Positions 6,750 through 15,750 of a DNA stretch of 64,000 nucleotides are shown piece after piece. Every line of letters starts with the position of its first letter. The first letter of the stretch is position 1. Source of the DNA: Bacillota bacterium. GTDB lineage: Bacteria > Bacillota > Clostridia > Oscillospirales > Acutalibacteraceae. The notes beneath the pieces were generated by a model, which worked only from the letters and a program-made list of their open reading frames with translations, had not been told where the DNA came from and ran no database searches. The stretch spans positions 1 to 64,000 of the forward strand of contig JAEZGM010000007.1 in assembly GCA_023416955.1 (NCBI GenBank), read 5' to 3'. Position numbers and translations under genes: made by a program.

Positions 6750-9350
6750 TTATTCTGTTACCGTCAGCTTTTCGCCGTCATAATCCACGGTCAAGACACT
6801 TCTCGGTTTCAAATCTGTGGAAATCATCAGCTTCGCAATCAGCGTTTCCACCTTGCTCTGAATGAAGCGGCGCAGCGGCCTTGTGCCGTACACCGGGTCA
6901 TAGCCCTGGTCGATAATGTACTGCTTCGCGGCAGGGGTCAGCGTTACGCTGAGCTGCTTCTCCTCCAGCCTACGCTCCAAATCCTCCATCATCAGATCGA
7001 CAATATGGTCAATCTCGTTCCTGCTCAGCGGCTTGTAGAATACAATGTCGTCAAGCCGGTTCAGAAATTCGGGGCGGAACTGCTGCTTCAGCATCAGGCT
7101 GACTTCCTTTTTCGCTTCTTCGCTGATATTTCCGTCCGCGCCGATTCCTCCCAAAATCGCGTTGGAGCCGAGGTTCGAGGTCAAAATAATAATGGTGTTC
7201 TTAAAGTCCACCGTGCGCCCCTGCGAATCCGTAATTCTGCCGTCGTCCAATACCTGTAGCAGAATGTTGAAAACATCGGGGTGTGCCTTTTCTACTTCAT
7301 CGAACAATACGACGGAGTAGGGGTGGTGGCGCACCGCTTCGGTCAGCTGACCGCCCTCTTCGTATCCGACATAGCCGGGAGGCGCTCCGATCAGGCGGGA
7401 TACGGAGTATTTCTCCATGTATTCCGTCATGTCAATACGCACCATGTTGTGCTCGTCGTCAAACAAAGCCTGTGCAAGCGCCTTGGCAAGCTCGGTTTTG
7501 CCCACGCCGGTCGGGCCGAGGAACAGGAACGAGCCGATCGGGCGGTTCGGGTCCTGAATGCCGGCGCGTGAACGCAGAATTGCTTCCGAAACCTTTTCCA
7601 CCGCTTCGTCCTGCCCGACTACGCGTTCATGCAGGGTGTCCTGCAGGCGAAGCAGCTTATCACGTTCGCCTTCCATCAGCCTGGAAACGGGAATACCCGT
7701 CCAGCGGCCTACAATGCGCGCAATTTCTTCTTCTGTTACGCGGTCACGCAGCAGTGAGCCGGAAGCCTGTGTCTTTTCGGCGATCTGCTCTTCCTCTTCA
7801 AGCTGTTTGGTCAGCTCGGGCAGCCTGCCGTATTTCAGCTCTGCCGCCTTATTGAGGTCGTATTTGCGCTCCGCCTTTTCAATGTCGGCGTTTACTTTTT
7901 CAATCTCACCGCGCAGGTTCTGCACTTTGGAAATAGCCTGCTTTTCGTTCTCCCATTTGGCTTTCATTTCTTTGAACTGCTCGCGCAGGTCGGCCATTTC
8001 CCTCTGCATTTCAGTCAGCCGTTCCTTGGAAAGCGAGTCGGTTTCCTTTTTCAGTGCTGCTTCCTCAATTTCCAGCTGCATGATTTTGCGCGAAATTTCA
8101 TCAAGTTCAATCGGCATGGAGTCAATTTCCGTACGAACCATCGCGCAGGCCTCATCGATCAGGTCAATGGCCTTGTCCGGCAGAAAACGGTCGGAGATAT
8201 AGCGGTTTGAGAGCACCGCCGCGGAAATCAGCGCCTGATCCTGGATTTTAGCGCCGTGGAATACTTCGTAGCGTTCTTTTAGTCCGCGCAGAATGGAAAT
8301 CGTGTCGGCGACGCTCGGCTCCTCCACCATGACGGGCTGGAAGCGGCGTTCCAGAGCCGCGTCTTTTTCAATGTACTGATGATACTCGTTGAGTGTCGTC
8401 GCGCCGATGCAGTGCAGCTCGCCGCGCGCCAGCATTGGCTTCAAGAGGTTGCCCGCGTCCATTGAACCTTCCGTTTTGCCCGCACCCACAATGGTGTGCA
8501 GCTCGTCGATAAACAGAATGATTTTGCCTTCGCTCTTTTTGACTTCGTTTAAAACCGCTTTCAGTCGTTCCTCAAACTCGCCGCGGAATTTCGCTCCGGC
8601 GATTAAAGCACCCATGTCAAGCGAAAATATTTTGCGTTCCTTCAGGTTATTCGGTACGTCGCCGCGCACAATGCGCAGAGCCAGCCCCTCCGCGATTGCG
8701 GTTTTGCCAACGCCGGGTTCGCCGATTAGCACCGGATTGTTTTTGGATTTACGGGAAAGAATACGAATGACATTTCGGATTTCGTTGTCGCGCCCGATGA
8801 CAGGGTCAAGCTTGTGGTTCTTTGCAAGCTCTACTAAGTCCTGACCGTATTTTGACAGCGCGTCATAGGTTTCTTCCGGCGTGTCGCTGGTTACACGCGT
8901 ATTCCCGCGCACTGTGGAAAGCACCGACAAAAAGTTGTCTTTTTGTATGCCGAAGGACTGGAACACGCCTTTCAAAGCGGCATTTGGGTGGTCCAGCAGA
9001 GCCAGCATGATGTGCTCGACGGACACATAGTCGTCCTTCATGCGGTCGGCCTGCTTTTCCGCGTCCACCAGCACTGCGTCCACGTCGGACGAAACATAGA
9101 TTTTGCCCGGTTCGCGGCCGGGGCCGGTTACGCCCGGCAGCTTGGAGACCTGATTTTGTACGCTTTGCAGCACAGCCTGCGGGTCAACTTCCATCTTTTT
9201 GAATAACTGCGGAATCAATCCGTTTTCCTGTGCAAGCAAAGCCTCGGCAAGATGTTCCTCCTCAATCTGCATATTGTTGTTTTCAATGGCAAAGTTTTGC
9301 GCTTCCTGGATTGCCTCCAGGGATTTCTGTGTAAATTTTTGAGCGTTCAT
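6750..9350 (-). CDS. clpB: ATP-dependent disaggregase ClpB
   Basis: 866 aa, the full family length. It has an N-terminal double-repeat domain (1-145), a first AAA+ module with GEPGVGKT at 210-217 and the LFIDELHTIVGAGKTEGSMD region, a long coiled-coil middle domain (about 410-520, many charged heptads) that distinguishes ClpB from ClpA/C, and a second AAA+ module with GPTGVGKT near 610. ClpB is a cytosolic hexamer that resolubilises aggregated proteins with DnaK. The ATG at 9350 follows GGAGG. No CIRCE or CtsR operator is visible in the 108 bp upstream, which is unusual for a heat-shock gene. The ribbon-helix-helix gene lies just upstream on the same strand. Confidence 0.97.
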   Translation of the reverse strand: MNAQKFTQKSLEAIQEAQNFAIENNNMQIEEEHLAEALLAQENGLIPQLFKKMEVDPQAVLQSVQNQVSKLPGVTGPGREPGKIYVSSDVDAVLVDAEKQADRMKDDYVSVEHIMLALLDHPNAALKGVFQSFGIQKDNFLSVLSTVRGNTRVTSDTPEETYDALSKYGQDLVELAKNHKLDPVIGRDNEIRNVIRILSRKSKNNPVLIGEPGVGKTAIAEGLALRIVRGDVPNNLKERKIFSLDMGALIAGAKFRGEFEERLKAVLNEVKKSEGKIILFIDELHTIVGAGKTEGSMDAGNLLKPMLARGELHCIGATTLNEYHQYIEKDAALERRFQPVMVEEPSVADTISILRGLKERYEVFHGAKIQDQALISAAVLSNRYISDRFLPDKAIDLIDEACAMVRTEIDSMPIELDEISRKIMQLEIEEAALKKETDSLSKERLTEMQREMADLREQFKEMKAKWENEKQAISKVQNLRGEIEKVNADIEKAERKYDLNKAAELKYGRLPELTKQLEEEEQIAEKTQASGSLLRDRVTEEEIARIVGRWTGIPVSRLMEGERDKLLRLQDTLHERVVGQDEAVEKVSEAILRSRAGIQDPNRPIGSFLFLGPTGVGKTELAKALAQALFDDEHNMVRIDMTEYMEKYSVSRLIGAPPGYVGYEEGGQLTEAVRHHPYSVVLFDEVEKAHPDVFNILLQVLDDGRITDSQGRTVDFKNTIIILTSNLGSNAILGGIGADGNISEEAKKEVSLMLKQQFRPEFLNRLDDIVFYKPLSRNEIDHIVDLMMEDLERRLEEKQLSVTLTPAAKQYIIDQGYDPVYGTRPLRRFIQSKVETLIAKLMISTDLKPRSVLTVDYDGEKLTVTE

Positions 9351-9458
9351 AGCGATACCTCCTCGCTCAGCCTAAGTAACCGCTTATCAAAGTAATTCTG
9401 AAGCCGCTCAGCACAGTATTTCGCGGATTCGGACTGCTGCGACTGAATCGTTGGTCAC

Positions 9459-10124
9459 TTAAATAATATCATGTTGTTTCAGGTGGCTTTTATAATTTTG
9501 CTCCGCGACTGCGGACGCCGTTTCCGGGTCGTCCAAATTCGCGAAATACTGTTTCAGGCTTGCGTCGAACAACTGAATATAATCGCCGATGGCATTTGCG
9601 ATTTCCTCGTTTTCCTGCATTTCCTCCGTGGCAGGCATCAGAAATTCGCGGGTGAATTTTCCGTTTTCTATTTGGAAAAACCGCATTCCCTCCGGAAAGT
9701 ACGAACCGATTAGCCGTACCTCAAGCTTTGCCCAGAAGCGAAAGAATTCCGTCAATACCTGAATCAGGGAGCCGCTCTGTGTCCGGGCGGAAACGCGGAG
9801 CTGCCCGACAGCGGGGTCACAGTTCCTGTAAAGCTCCAGTACATAACGAATCGTCGGATTATAGCGGTAACGCAACGCGCTGCGAATGGAAATCATGGCG
9901 TCGCTCGGCTGAAACTGCACTTGAAAGCTTTCCAGCTCTGCCATTATTTGCTCCACACTGTCAAAAATACTTTTCATGCGTGTTTCCGGGGTTGGAAAGG
10001 AAAAGTATTCAGCCAGGATCTGATTAATCAGATTGCTGCGGCTTGTATTTTTTTCATAGGCAAGTTTATCGACCTGTGCCACCACATCGGGCGCAAGAAC
10101 CAGACTGTAAACATTTCGTTCCAT
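9459..10124 (-). CDS. Ribbon-helix-helix N-terminal protein of unknown function
   Basis: 221 aa. Residues 1-45 (YSLVLAPDVVAQVDKLA, then NTSRSNLINQILAEYF) fit a ribbon-helix-helix (CopG/Arc) DNA-binding fold. The remaining 175 residues, all-alpha/beta and containing paired Trp/Phe stretches, belong to no family I recognise. It lies 108 bp upstream of clpB on the same strand, with no obvious terminator between them, so it may be cotranscribed with clpB and could regulate it. That link is inferred only from position. The upstream region is very AT-rich. Confidence 0.72.
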   Translation of the reverse strand: MERNVYSLVLAPDVVAQVDKLAYEKNTSRSNLINQILAEYFSFPTPETRMKSIFDSVEQIMAELESFQVQFQPSDAMISIRSALRYRYNPTIRYVLELYRNCDPAVGQLRVSARTQSGSLIQVLTEFFRFWAKLEVRLIGSYFPEGMRFFQIENGKFTREFLMPATEEMQENEEIANAIGDYIQLFDASLKQYFANLDDPETASAVAEQNYKSHLKQHDII

Positions 10125-10364
10125 ATTCCATGCACTTCATTCCTTGTTTAGAGTTTAATAATATTATAATATCATTATATAATTTGTCAACAGTATTATA
10201 TAATAATAACTACATATTTATAAAAATAAGATACATATAGTTATATATATTTAATTATATACTAATAGTAATTAAATATTGAAACAAAAAAACAGGCTTT
10301 GTTTCAAACCCGCTTTTTATTGATACTATACTAATATTCCGTTAAATGGCAGACGAAAGAAAGA

Positions 10365-10403
10365 TGTGTCTCCCTCCCCGCCTACGGCGGGGAGGGAGAC
10401 ACA
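10365..10403. terminator. Perfect 18-bp hairpin in AT-rich intergenic region
   Basis: TGTGTCTCCCTCCCCGCC and its exact reverse complement are separated by a 3-nt loop. It stands in an otherwise AT-rich 327-bp gap (10125-10451) and probably ends the 2-hydroxyacid dehydrogenase transcript on the minus strand, although the T tract is poor. The gap also holds AT-rich sequence before the ribbon-helix-helix gene and a solitary repeat end, TAGGTCTTGTTT (10440-10451), of the M family, touching the dehydrogenase stop codon. Confidence 0.65.
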
Positions 10404-10451
10404 TGAAAATTTTATTCTTTTTCTATTTAATATTAGTATTAGGTCTTGTTT

Positions 10452-11432
10452 TCAGGCTTCCGTTTTTTTATAACCTGTGCTGAGATCAACCATATTTTTC
10501 AGCGGTGCGCCAGCCATGTAATTGCTCAGGTTCTCCTTACATACGGAGAACACGCTGTCACGGGTTTGCCGCAAATTATAGCCGCCGGAAATGTGGGGCG
10601 TAATCAAAAGATTCTTCGCATTCCAAGCGGGATGGTCGGCGGGGAGCGGCTCGGGGTCGGTTACGTCGATCGCCGCGCCGCCAAGGTGACCGCTGTTCAG
10701 TGCGTCACAGAGCGCATCGGTGTCAATCGCACTGCCGCGCCCGACATTGAGAAGAATGGCGTCCTGCTTCATGAGGGAAAGGCGCTCCTTGCCGAACATC
10801 TTTTTTGTCAGCGGTGTTTCCGGTAGGCTGAGCGTTACCACATCGGCACGGGGAAGAAGCGCGTCAATCTGTTCCATAGGATACAACTCGTCTACATAAT
10901 CCGGCTTGTTGTGGGCGCTGCGGCGCACACCGATGACATGACCACCCATTGCGCGGAAACGACTGGAAAACTCGCTGCCAATGTCGCCCATACCGATGAC
11001 AAGGGCGGTGGAATCGTAAATAGACTTTACTGCGCCCTCATTTCTCCAAACATGGTTCTTCTGATTGTCGTGGTAGGCCGGGAATTTTTGAAAAAGATTC
11101 AGTACCATACCAATCATGTATTCCGAAATGGCGAGCCCGAAACAGCCGGTCGCGTTGGTAAGAACGCAGTTTTCCGGCAGCATGCCCGGTTCCGTGTAAA
11201 GGTTTGCCCCAGCGCTTTGCAGCTGCATCCACTCCAGCTTTTTGGCATAGGAAAGAAGCCTGCGGCGCGGGTTTCCGATAATAATATTGACTTCGGCCAT
11301 CATTTCCGCACTGGGGAGGTTATCGTCATTGTCCGCAAAAATAAAATGAGCCTGCGGTGCGGCTTCCGCCAGCGCCTTTTTGTGAGCCTCATCCATATCT
11401 ATCATAACCAAAATGTTTTTATGTTCGTTCAT
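10452..11432 (-). CDS. D-isomer-specific 2-hydroxyacid dehydrogenase
   Basis: 326 aa. The NAD-binding Rossmann motif is VIGMGDIGSEF (about residues 145-155). Catalytic residues are visible: Arg in LLNVGRGSAID, Glu in DVTDPEPLP and His in LITPHISGG. It belongs to the formate/glycerate/lactate dehydrogenase family and should reduce a 2-keto acid to a D-2-hydroxy acid with NAD(P)H in the cytosol. The exact substrate cannot be read from the sequence; the nearest look is of the phosphoglycerate- and glyoxylate-reductase-like group. It stands alone, with a spaced AGGAGGT ribosome site. Confidence 0.9.
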   Translation of the reverse strand: MNEHKNILVMIDMDEAHKKALAEAAPQAHFIFADNDDNLPSAEMMAEVNIIIGNPRRRLLSYAKKLEWMQLQSAGANLYTEPGMLPENCVLTNATGCFGLAISEYMIGMVLNLFQKFPAYHDNQKNHVWRNEGAVKSIYDSTALVIGMGDIGSEFSSRFRAMGGHVIGVRRSAHNKPDYVDELYPMEQIDALLPRADVVTLSLPETPLTKKMFGKERLSLMKQDAILLNVGRGSAIDTDALCDALNSGHLGGAAIDVTDPEPLPADHPAWNAKNLLITPHISGGYNLRQTRDSVFSVCKENLSNYMAGAPLKNMVDLSTGYKKTEA

Positions 11433-11616
11433 GTGTACCTCCTGATAGTGAAAATAATAGTTAAATATGTTTTAATAGGTGTTGTTTATACTAAATGCAT
11501 AAATATATATCGCTTTTCGGTATATAAATAATCTCCGGTGTATACTGTGACTTCTGCCCGCTTCGCTAAAGTCGCGATCGGTCCTATCAGGTGCATTTTA
11601 CCTTTTGCAGGCAGGC

Positions 11617-12426
11617 CTAGTGATCCCTCTTCATCATCGTATACCCGCCGACCTCCTGAAATCCTACCTTGCGGTAAATGCTGCCGGCAGCGGGATTGTC
11701 ATAAAACAGGCAGACAAATTGCTTTCCTTCCTGCAGCAGCTCGGCACACAGATTCGCAACCAGCGCGCTGGCTAATCCTTTTTTTCGTGCGAACGGCAGG
11801 GTTGCCACGCCAACCAGCATGGACGATATGGAATTATCCGCCGCGGTCGCGACGGTGGAAACCAGTTCGCCGTCACAGAAGGCGCCCCAGTTGCGCCCCG
11901 CCTGATTCATCAGCTTGAAGCGGAGCTCCTCGATTGCCTGTTTCTCGCGCCCGATAACAGAATCGCGGAATTCCTCAATCTGCCCGTTAAGCGAAACTAT
12001 GTCAGTGGCGTCGTCCGCCGTCATGCGCCGCAATTCAGTGTTTTCGGGCAATTCAGGGAGAAACTGAACCCGGTTCAGCCTTGCCATGAAGGTTTCCTGC
12101 CCATGCCAGCCCGGAAAATATGGAAGCAGACGGCTGACTAGGTCGCTCTTACCGCTTATGATATTTAAGCCTGCCCCTTGCTGATGAAGAAACTCTGCAG
12201 CGGCCTGTGCATCGTAATTTTCAGAAGGACTGTAAATGAGAAAGTTCTCCATGTAACGCAGGAGAATAAAGTCCCACTGCCCCTGAACCTCATGTACAAA
12301 TACCTCCACATTTTCGCTTTCAAGTCCGAAATGCTCCACATCGCCGATGATAAAAAGGTTCATTTCCGGCTCAATTGAAACATATTCCATTAATTTGGCA
12401 CGCTCATTGTCTAATAGCTTCCGCAT
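11617..12426 (-). CDS. GNAT family N-acetyltransferase
   Basis: 269 aa. The C-terminal third is a GNAT domain: the acetyl-CoA loop VATLPFARKKGLASALV (about 205-221) and the closing YDNPAAGSIYRKVGFQEVG (about 243-261). The N-terminal part (1-120) is a second, GNAT-like half without the CoA loop, as in ZmaR/DUF4081-like two-domain acetyltransferases. The acceptor is unknown. It is a single gene. The 184 bp before the next gene hold only short hairpins. Confidence 0.85.
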   Translation of the reverse strand: MRKLLDNERAKLMEYVSIEPEMNLFIIGDVEHFGLESENVEVFVHEVQGQWDFILLRYMENFLIYSPSENYDAQAAAEFLHQQGAGLNIISGKSDLVSRLLPYFPGWHGQETFMARLNRVQFLPELPENTELRRMTADDATDIVSLNGQIEEFRDSVIGREKQAIEELRFKLMNQAGRNWGAFCDGELVSTVATAADNSISSMLVGVATLPFARKKGLASALVANLCAELLQEGKQFVCLFYDNPAAGSIYRKVGFQEVGGYTMMKRDH

Positions 12427-12549
12427 TGCAATCCCCCGTTTCTTTTTGCTAGTATAATAGTGCTCAATGGCTCAAACCATAGGTTTGAGGCTATTATATC
12501 ACAGATAATTGGAAATAAAAAGAAGCGGATGTACCGAGAAAATAAAGAG

Positions 12550-12583
12550 AACAGCACCCGATTTTAACATCGGGCGCTGTTTT
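12550..12583. terminator. Hairpin between GNAT and cellobiose phosphorylase genes
   Basis: ACAGCACCCGA pairs with TCGGGCGCTGT (one mismatch), with T-rich sequence on both sides, so it could work in either direction. Most likely it ends the GH94 transcript, which runs through the M-family repeat. Confidence 0.65.
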
Positions 12584-12630
12584 CAAAAGAAGAAAGAAGT
12601 ATGAAAAGGAAGTTGAAAGCAAATGAACAA

Positions 12631-12791
12631 GGTCTTGTTTGTAAAAAGAAAAACAACGGAATAAAACCCATATATGTAAGTTTTTATTCCGGTTTTTCTA
12701 TCCAAACTCTTAGCATATTCACTCGATTGCACTATTCTATGCTGGTATATTAGTAGATTCGCACGATATTTACCAATTTACAAACAAGCCC
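12631..12791 (+). repeat. Family M repeat, copy a (MITE-like, 161 bp)
   Basis: Starts GGTCTTGTTTGTAAA and ends TTTACAAACAAGCCC, so the termini are inverted repeats with one mismatch. The right side is followed by TA, while the left flank is AA. It has an internal hairpin built from GGAATAAA and TTTTTATTCC, and shares the conserved right half (TTCTATGCTG, ATTCGCACGATATTTACC) with the other copies. It fills most of the 372-bp gap 12427-12798. Confidence 0.8.
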
Positions 12792-12798
12792 TAAGCAA

Positions 12799-15234
12799 TC
12801 AGCCCAAAATGGCGTGAATGAGATGCCTTTTACCGTCGCCGCATGGAGGAATGACGTTGCCCTCCACTGCGCTGCCGTCCAGCGTCATGGAGGTAATCCT
12901 TTTTTGTGCACCGTTCTTCTGCTCGACGGTAATCACATAAGTATCGCCGCGAAACTTGCGTTCCACAGTAAAACCGCCGAAGTCAGCCGGAACACAGGGG
13001 TTGACTTCCAGCCCGTCAAAGCGCGGCTGAATGCCCAGAATATATTGGGAAACATTGTAGAACGTCCAGGCGGCGGTTCCGGTCAGCCAGGAGTTTTTCG
13101 CTTCACCGTGGCGAACCGCGTCTCGGCCGGCGATCATCTGGGAGTAAACATAGGGCTCGGTGCGGTGAATCTCGCTGATGTCCTCCAAATACGCGGGGCA
13201 TGTCTTGCGGTAAACGGAAAACGCCTGATCGCCGCGTCCAATGACTGTTTCAGCAATGGAAATCCATGGATTGTTGTGGCAGAAGATGCCGCCGTTTTCC
13301 TTATATCCCGGCGGGTAAGAGGAAATTTCACCGAGGTTCAGATGATAAGTGGTGTAGGAAGGCCAGTTCAGTACAATACCGTACTTGGTATCCAGATATC
13401 TATGGACGGAATCCAGCGCTTTTTCCGCCAGACCCTCTTTTACGCCGATGCCTGCCATGACGCAGAAGCCCTGCGGTTCAATAAACAGTTTGCCCTCGCC
13501 GCATTCATTGCTCCCGATTTTTTCGCCGAAGGCGTCATAGGCGCGCAGGAACCATTCGCCGTCCCAGCCGTCTTTCAGGATTGCGTTGTTCATATTCTGT
13601 ACTTCACGTTCAGCACGCTCCGCTTCGTCTGGAAATCCGGAACGGCGGAAAATCTCCGCATAAGCAGGGCCGATGGCGACAAACATACCTGCTATAAATA
13701 CGGACTCCGCAATGCCGCTTTCAAAGTTTGCGCTGGTTTGGAAAGACTCGCCCGGTGTTTTGGAGAAGCAGTTCAGGTTCAGGCAGTCGTTCCAGTCTGC
13801 ACGGCCGATCAGCGGCAGCTTGTGGGGGCCTAGGTTGTTGATCACATGGTCAAATGACCGTTTCATGTGCTCCAGCAGGGAAGCAACGTTGTTTTCATCG
13901 TTATCAAACGGAACACGCTCATCCAGAATTGACCAGTCGCCTGTCTCGCGGATATAGGTATCCACGCCAAAAATCAGCCACAGTGGGTCATCGTTGAATC
14001 CGCTTCCAATATCCATATTTCCACGTTTTGTCAGCGGCTGGTACTGATGATAAGCGCTTCCGTCCGCCATCTGCGTGGCGGCAATATCCAGAATGCGCGC
14101 TCTTGCGCGGGAGGGAATCAGGTGCACGAACCCAAGCAGATCCTGTGTGGAATCACGGAACCCCATGCCGCGGCCGATACCGGATTCAAAATACGAAGCG
14201 GAGCGGGACATATTGAATGTAACCATACACTGGTACTGGTTCCAGATATTTACCATGCGGTTCAGTTTTTCATCCTCGCTGTCAACATGATAAGTGGAAA
14301 GCAAGTCATTCCAGTATGTTTTCAGCTCTTCCAGTGCTTTCTCTACCTGAGCATCGGTTTCAAAGGAATGAATCAGCTTTTCAGCCGGTGCTTTATTAAT
14401 GATATTCGGTGCTTCCCATTTTTCGTCTTCGGGGTTTTCACAGTAGCCCAGTACGAAAATAAAGCTCTTTTCTTCACCCGGGACCAGCGTAACATCAATA
14501 CGTTGGGATCCGATCGGCGCCCAGCCGCTGGCAACAGAGTTGTAGGAAGTTCCGTTTATGACCGCGTTCGGGCGGTCAAAACCGTTGTAAATCCCGATAA
14601 AGGTTTCTCGGTCGGTATCAAAGCCGTTTATCGGAGCGTTGACGGAAAAAACAGCATAGTGATTGCGGCGCTCGCGGTACTCTGTTTTATGATAGATGGC
14701 GCTGCCGATTACTTCCACTTCGCCGGTGCTGAAATTGCGCTGAAAATTGGTCATGTCGTCATAAGCATTCCAAAGACAGAATTCAACGAAGGAGTACAGG
14801 GAGATTTTCTTTTCCGCACCAGAGTTGTTTTTCAATGCGACCCGGTGTACTTCACAGTTTGCACCAAGAGGAACAAAAGAGGTCTGTGTTGCTTCCAAAC
14901 CGTTTTTTTCGGAATCAAACACACTGTAGCCAAGCCCGTGGCGGCATTCATAGCGGTCAAGTGTGGTTTTAACCGGTGCCCAGCCGGGGTTCCAGACAGT
15001 GCCGCCGTCACTGATATAAAAGTATCTGCCGCCCGCGTCTGTCGGTACGTTATTGTAACGGTAACGGGTCAAACGCAGCATACGCGCGTCTTTATAAAAG
15101 CAGTAGCCCCCGGAAGTGTTGGATATCAGGGAGAAAAAATCGTCCGACCCCAGATAATTGATCCAAGGGTAAGGGGTATCAGGCTGTGTAATCACATATT
15201 CCCTGTGTGCGTCGTCAAAATGTCCGAATTTCAT
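12799..15234 (-). CDS. Cellobiose phosphorylase (GH94)
   Basis: 811 aa from the ATG at 15234 (MKFGHFDDAHREYVIT), which has GGAGGAAACGTAT before it; 811 is the usual length of cellobiose phosphorylases. The catalytic Asp lies in RADWNDCLNLNCFSK (about 478-492). The phosphate-binding HNNPWISIAE and TGTAAWTFYNVSQYILGIQP are present. The enzyme splits cellobiose with phosphate to glucose 1-phosphate and glucose in the cytosol, saving ATP. A longer cellodextrin specificity is possible. It is transcribed divergently from the LacI regulator and the ABC importer, and probably uses the same operators. Confidence 0.92.
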   Translation of the reverse strand: MKFGHFDDAHREYVITQPDTPYPWINYLGSDDFFSLISNTSGGYCFYKDARMLRLTRYRYNNVPTDAGGRYFYISDGGTVWNPGWAPVKTTLDRYECRHGLGYSVFDSEKNGLEATQTSFVPLGANCEVHRVALKNNSGAEKKISLYSFVEFCLWNAYDDMTNFQRNFSTGEVEVIGSAIYHKTEYRERRNHYAVFSVNAPINGFDTDRETFIGIYNGFDRPNAVINGTSYNSVASGWAPIGSQRIDVTLVPGEEKSFIFVLGYCENPEDEKWEAPNIINKAPAEKLIHSFETDAQVEKALEELKTYWNDLLSTYHVDSEDEKLNRMVNIWNQYQCMVTFNMSRSASYFESGIGRGMGFRDSTQDLLGFVHLIPSRARARILDIAATQMADGSAYHQYQPLTKRGNMDIGSGFNDDPLWLIFGVDTYIRETGDWSILDERVPFDNDENNVASLLEHMKRSFDHVINNLGPHKLPLIGRADWNDCLNLNCFSKTPGESFQTSANFESGIAESVFIAGMFVAIGPAYAEIFRRSGFPDEAERAEREVQNMNNAILKDGWDGEWFLRAYDAFGEKIGSNECGEGKLFIEPQGFCVMAGIGVKEGLAEKALDSVHRYLDTKYGIVLNWPSYTTYHLNLGEISSYPPGYKENGGIFCHNNPWISIAETVIGRGDQAFSVYRKTCPAYLEDISEIHRTEPYVYSQMIAGRDAVRHGEAKNSWLTGTAAWTFYNVSQYILGIQPRFDGLEVNPCVPADFGGFTVERKFRGDTYVITVEQKNGAQKRITSMTLDGSAVEGNVIPPCGDGKRHLIHAILG

Positions 15235-15283
15235 ATACGTTTCCTCCATGTACTTAATTTCTATCATTATGCGCTGGGCATAG

Positions 15284-15300
15284 TTTCGAAAACGTTTTAG
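15284..15300. promoter_or_regulatory. LacI-type operator 1 (near GH94 start)
   Basis: Core CGAAAACGTTTTAG, a near-palindrome around ACGT, 50 bp upstream of the cellobiose phosphorylase start. Two similar sites lie in the same intergenic region. It lacks the TG...CA ends of a CcpA cre site, so a local LacI regulator is the better guess. Confidence 0.65.
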
Positions 15301-15540
15301 TAAAAATCATGCGTTCTATCGCAAATTTTTACAGTTCCTATAGTAAATGTTAATTCATATAAAAGCAAGTGTTTTGACCACCATTTTTTAGATTCGGCAG
15401 GTTAAACAATGCGATACTGAAATATCTGTTGTAATAATGCATAAAAAGAGATACAAAAATTACAATTTATAATTTTATCTAAATAAAGCAATAAAATCGA
15501 TTTTCTATGGTTGTACAGGATTTTTACCCAGTATATAACA

Positions 15541-15556
15541 ACGAAAACATTTTCGA
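15541..15556. promoter_or_regulatory. LacI-type operator 2 (centre of the divergent gap)
   Basis: CGAAAACATTTTCG is an almost perfect palindrome with the same core as operators 1 and 3. The 516-bp divergent gap (15235-15750) holds these three sites, one promoter and otherwise AT-rich sequence. Confidence 0.65.
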
Positions 15557-15678
15557 TATTAATTCCTACTTAGCAGAAAATGTTGAAAAAACCAGTATTT
15601 ATCAGCTTATTATTAATGCATCCTCGGACATATGCATAGATTTATAGTATAAAATATATATTTTTTTAAATAAAACAC

Positions 15679-15707
15679 TTGCAAAAATATATACAATGAA
15701 TTATACT
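15679..15707 (+). promoter_or_regulatory. Promoter of lacI-family gene
   Basis: TTGCAA, 17-bp spacer, TATACT. Operator 3 begins 7 bp after the -10 box, where the transcript should start. Confidence 0.75.
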
Positions 15708-15713
15708 ATAGCT

Positions 15714-15728
15714 GCGAAAACGATTTAG
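15714..15728. promoter_or_regulatory. LacI-type operator 3 (autoregulatory position)
   Basis: GCGAAAACGATTTAG, matching the core of operators 1 and 2. It overlaps the predicted transcription start of the regulator, which suggests autorepression. Confidence 0.6.
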
Positions 15729-15750
15729 AAACTAAACGAGGGATGACCCA

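Noticed and set aside
7558..8202. Ser/Arg-rich open frames antisense to clpB
   Set aside because: Composition reflects the reverse complement of the ClpB coiled-coil; no independent start signal.
9351..9458. CIRCE or CtsR operator upstream of clpB
   Set aside because: Neither TTAGCACTC/GAGTGCTAA nor the tandem GGTCAAA pattern is present.
11475..11620. Further family M copy (TAGGTGTTGTTTATAC ... GCAGGCAGGCCTA)
   Set aside because: The ends resemble family M but the conserved right half is missing, so the likeness may be chance.
14047..15300. 417-codon open frame antisense to the GH94 gene
   Set aside because: No motif and no ribosome site; the GH94 reading is full length with catalytic residues.
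15284..15728. CcpA cre sites
   Set aside because: The sites lack the TG...CA outer bases of cre; their shared CGAAAAC core suits the adjacent LacI protein better.
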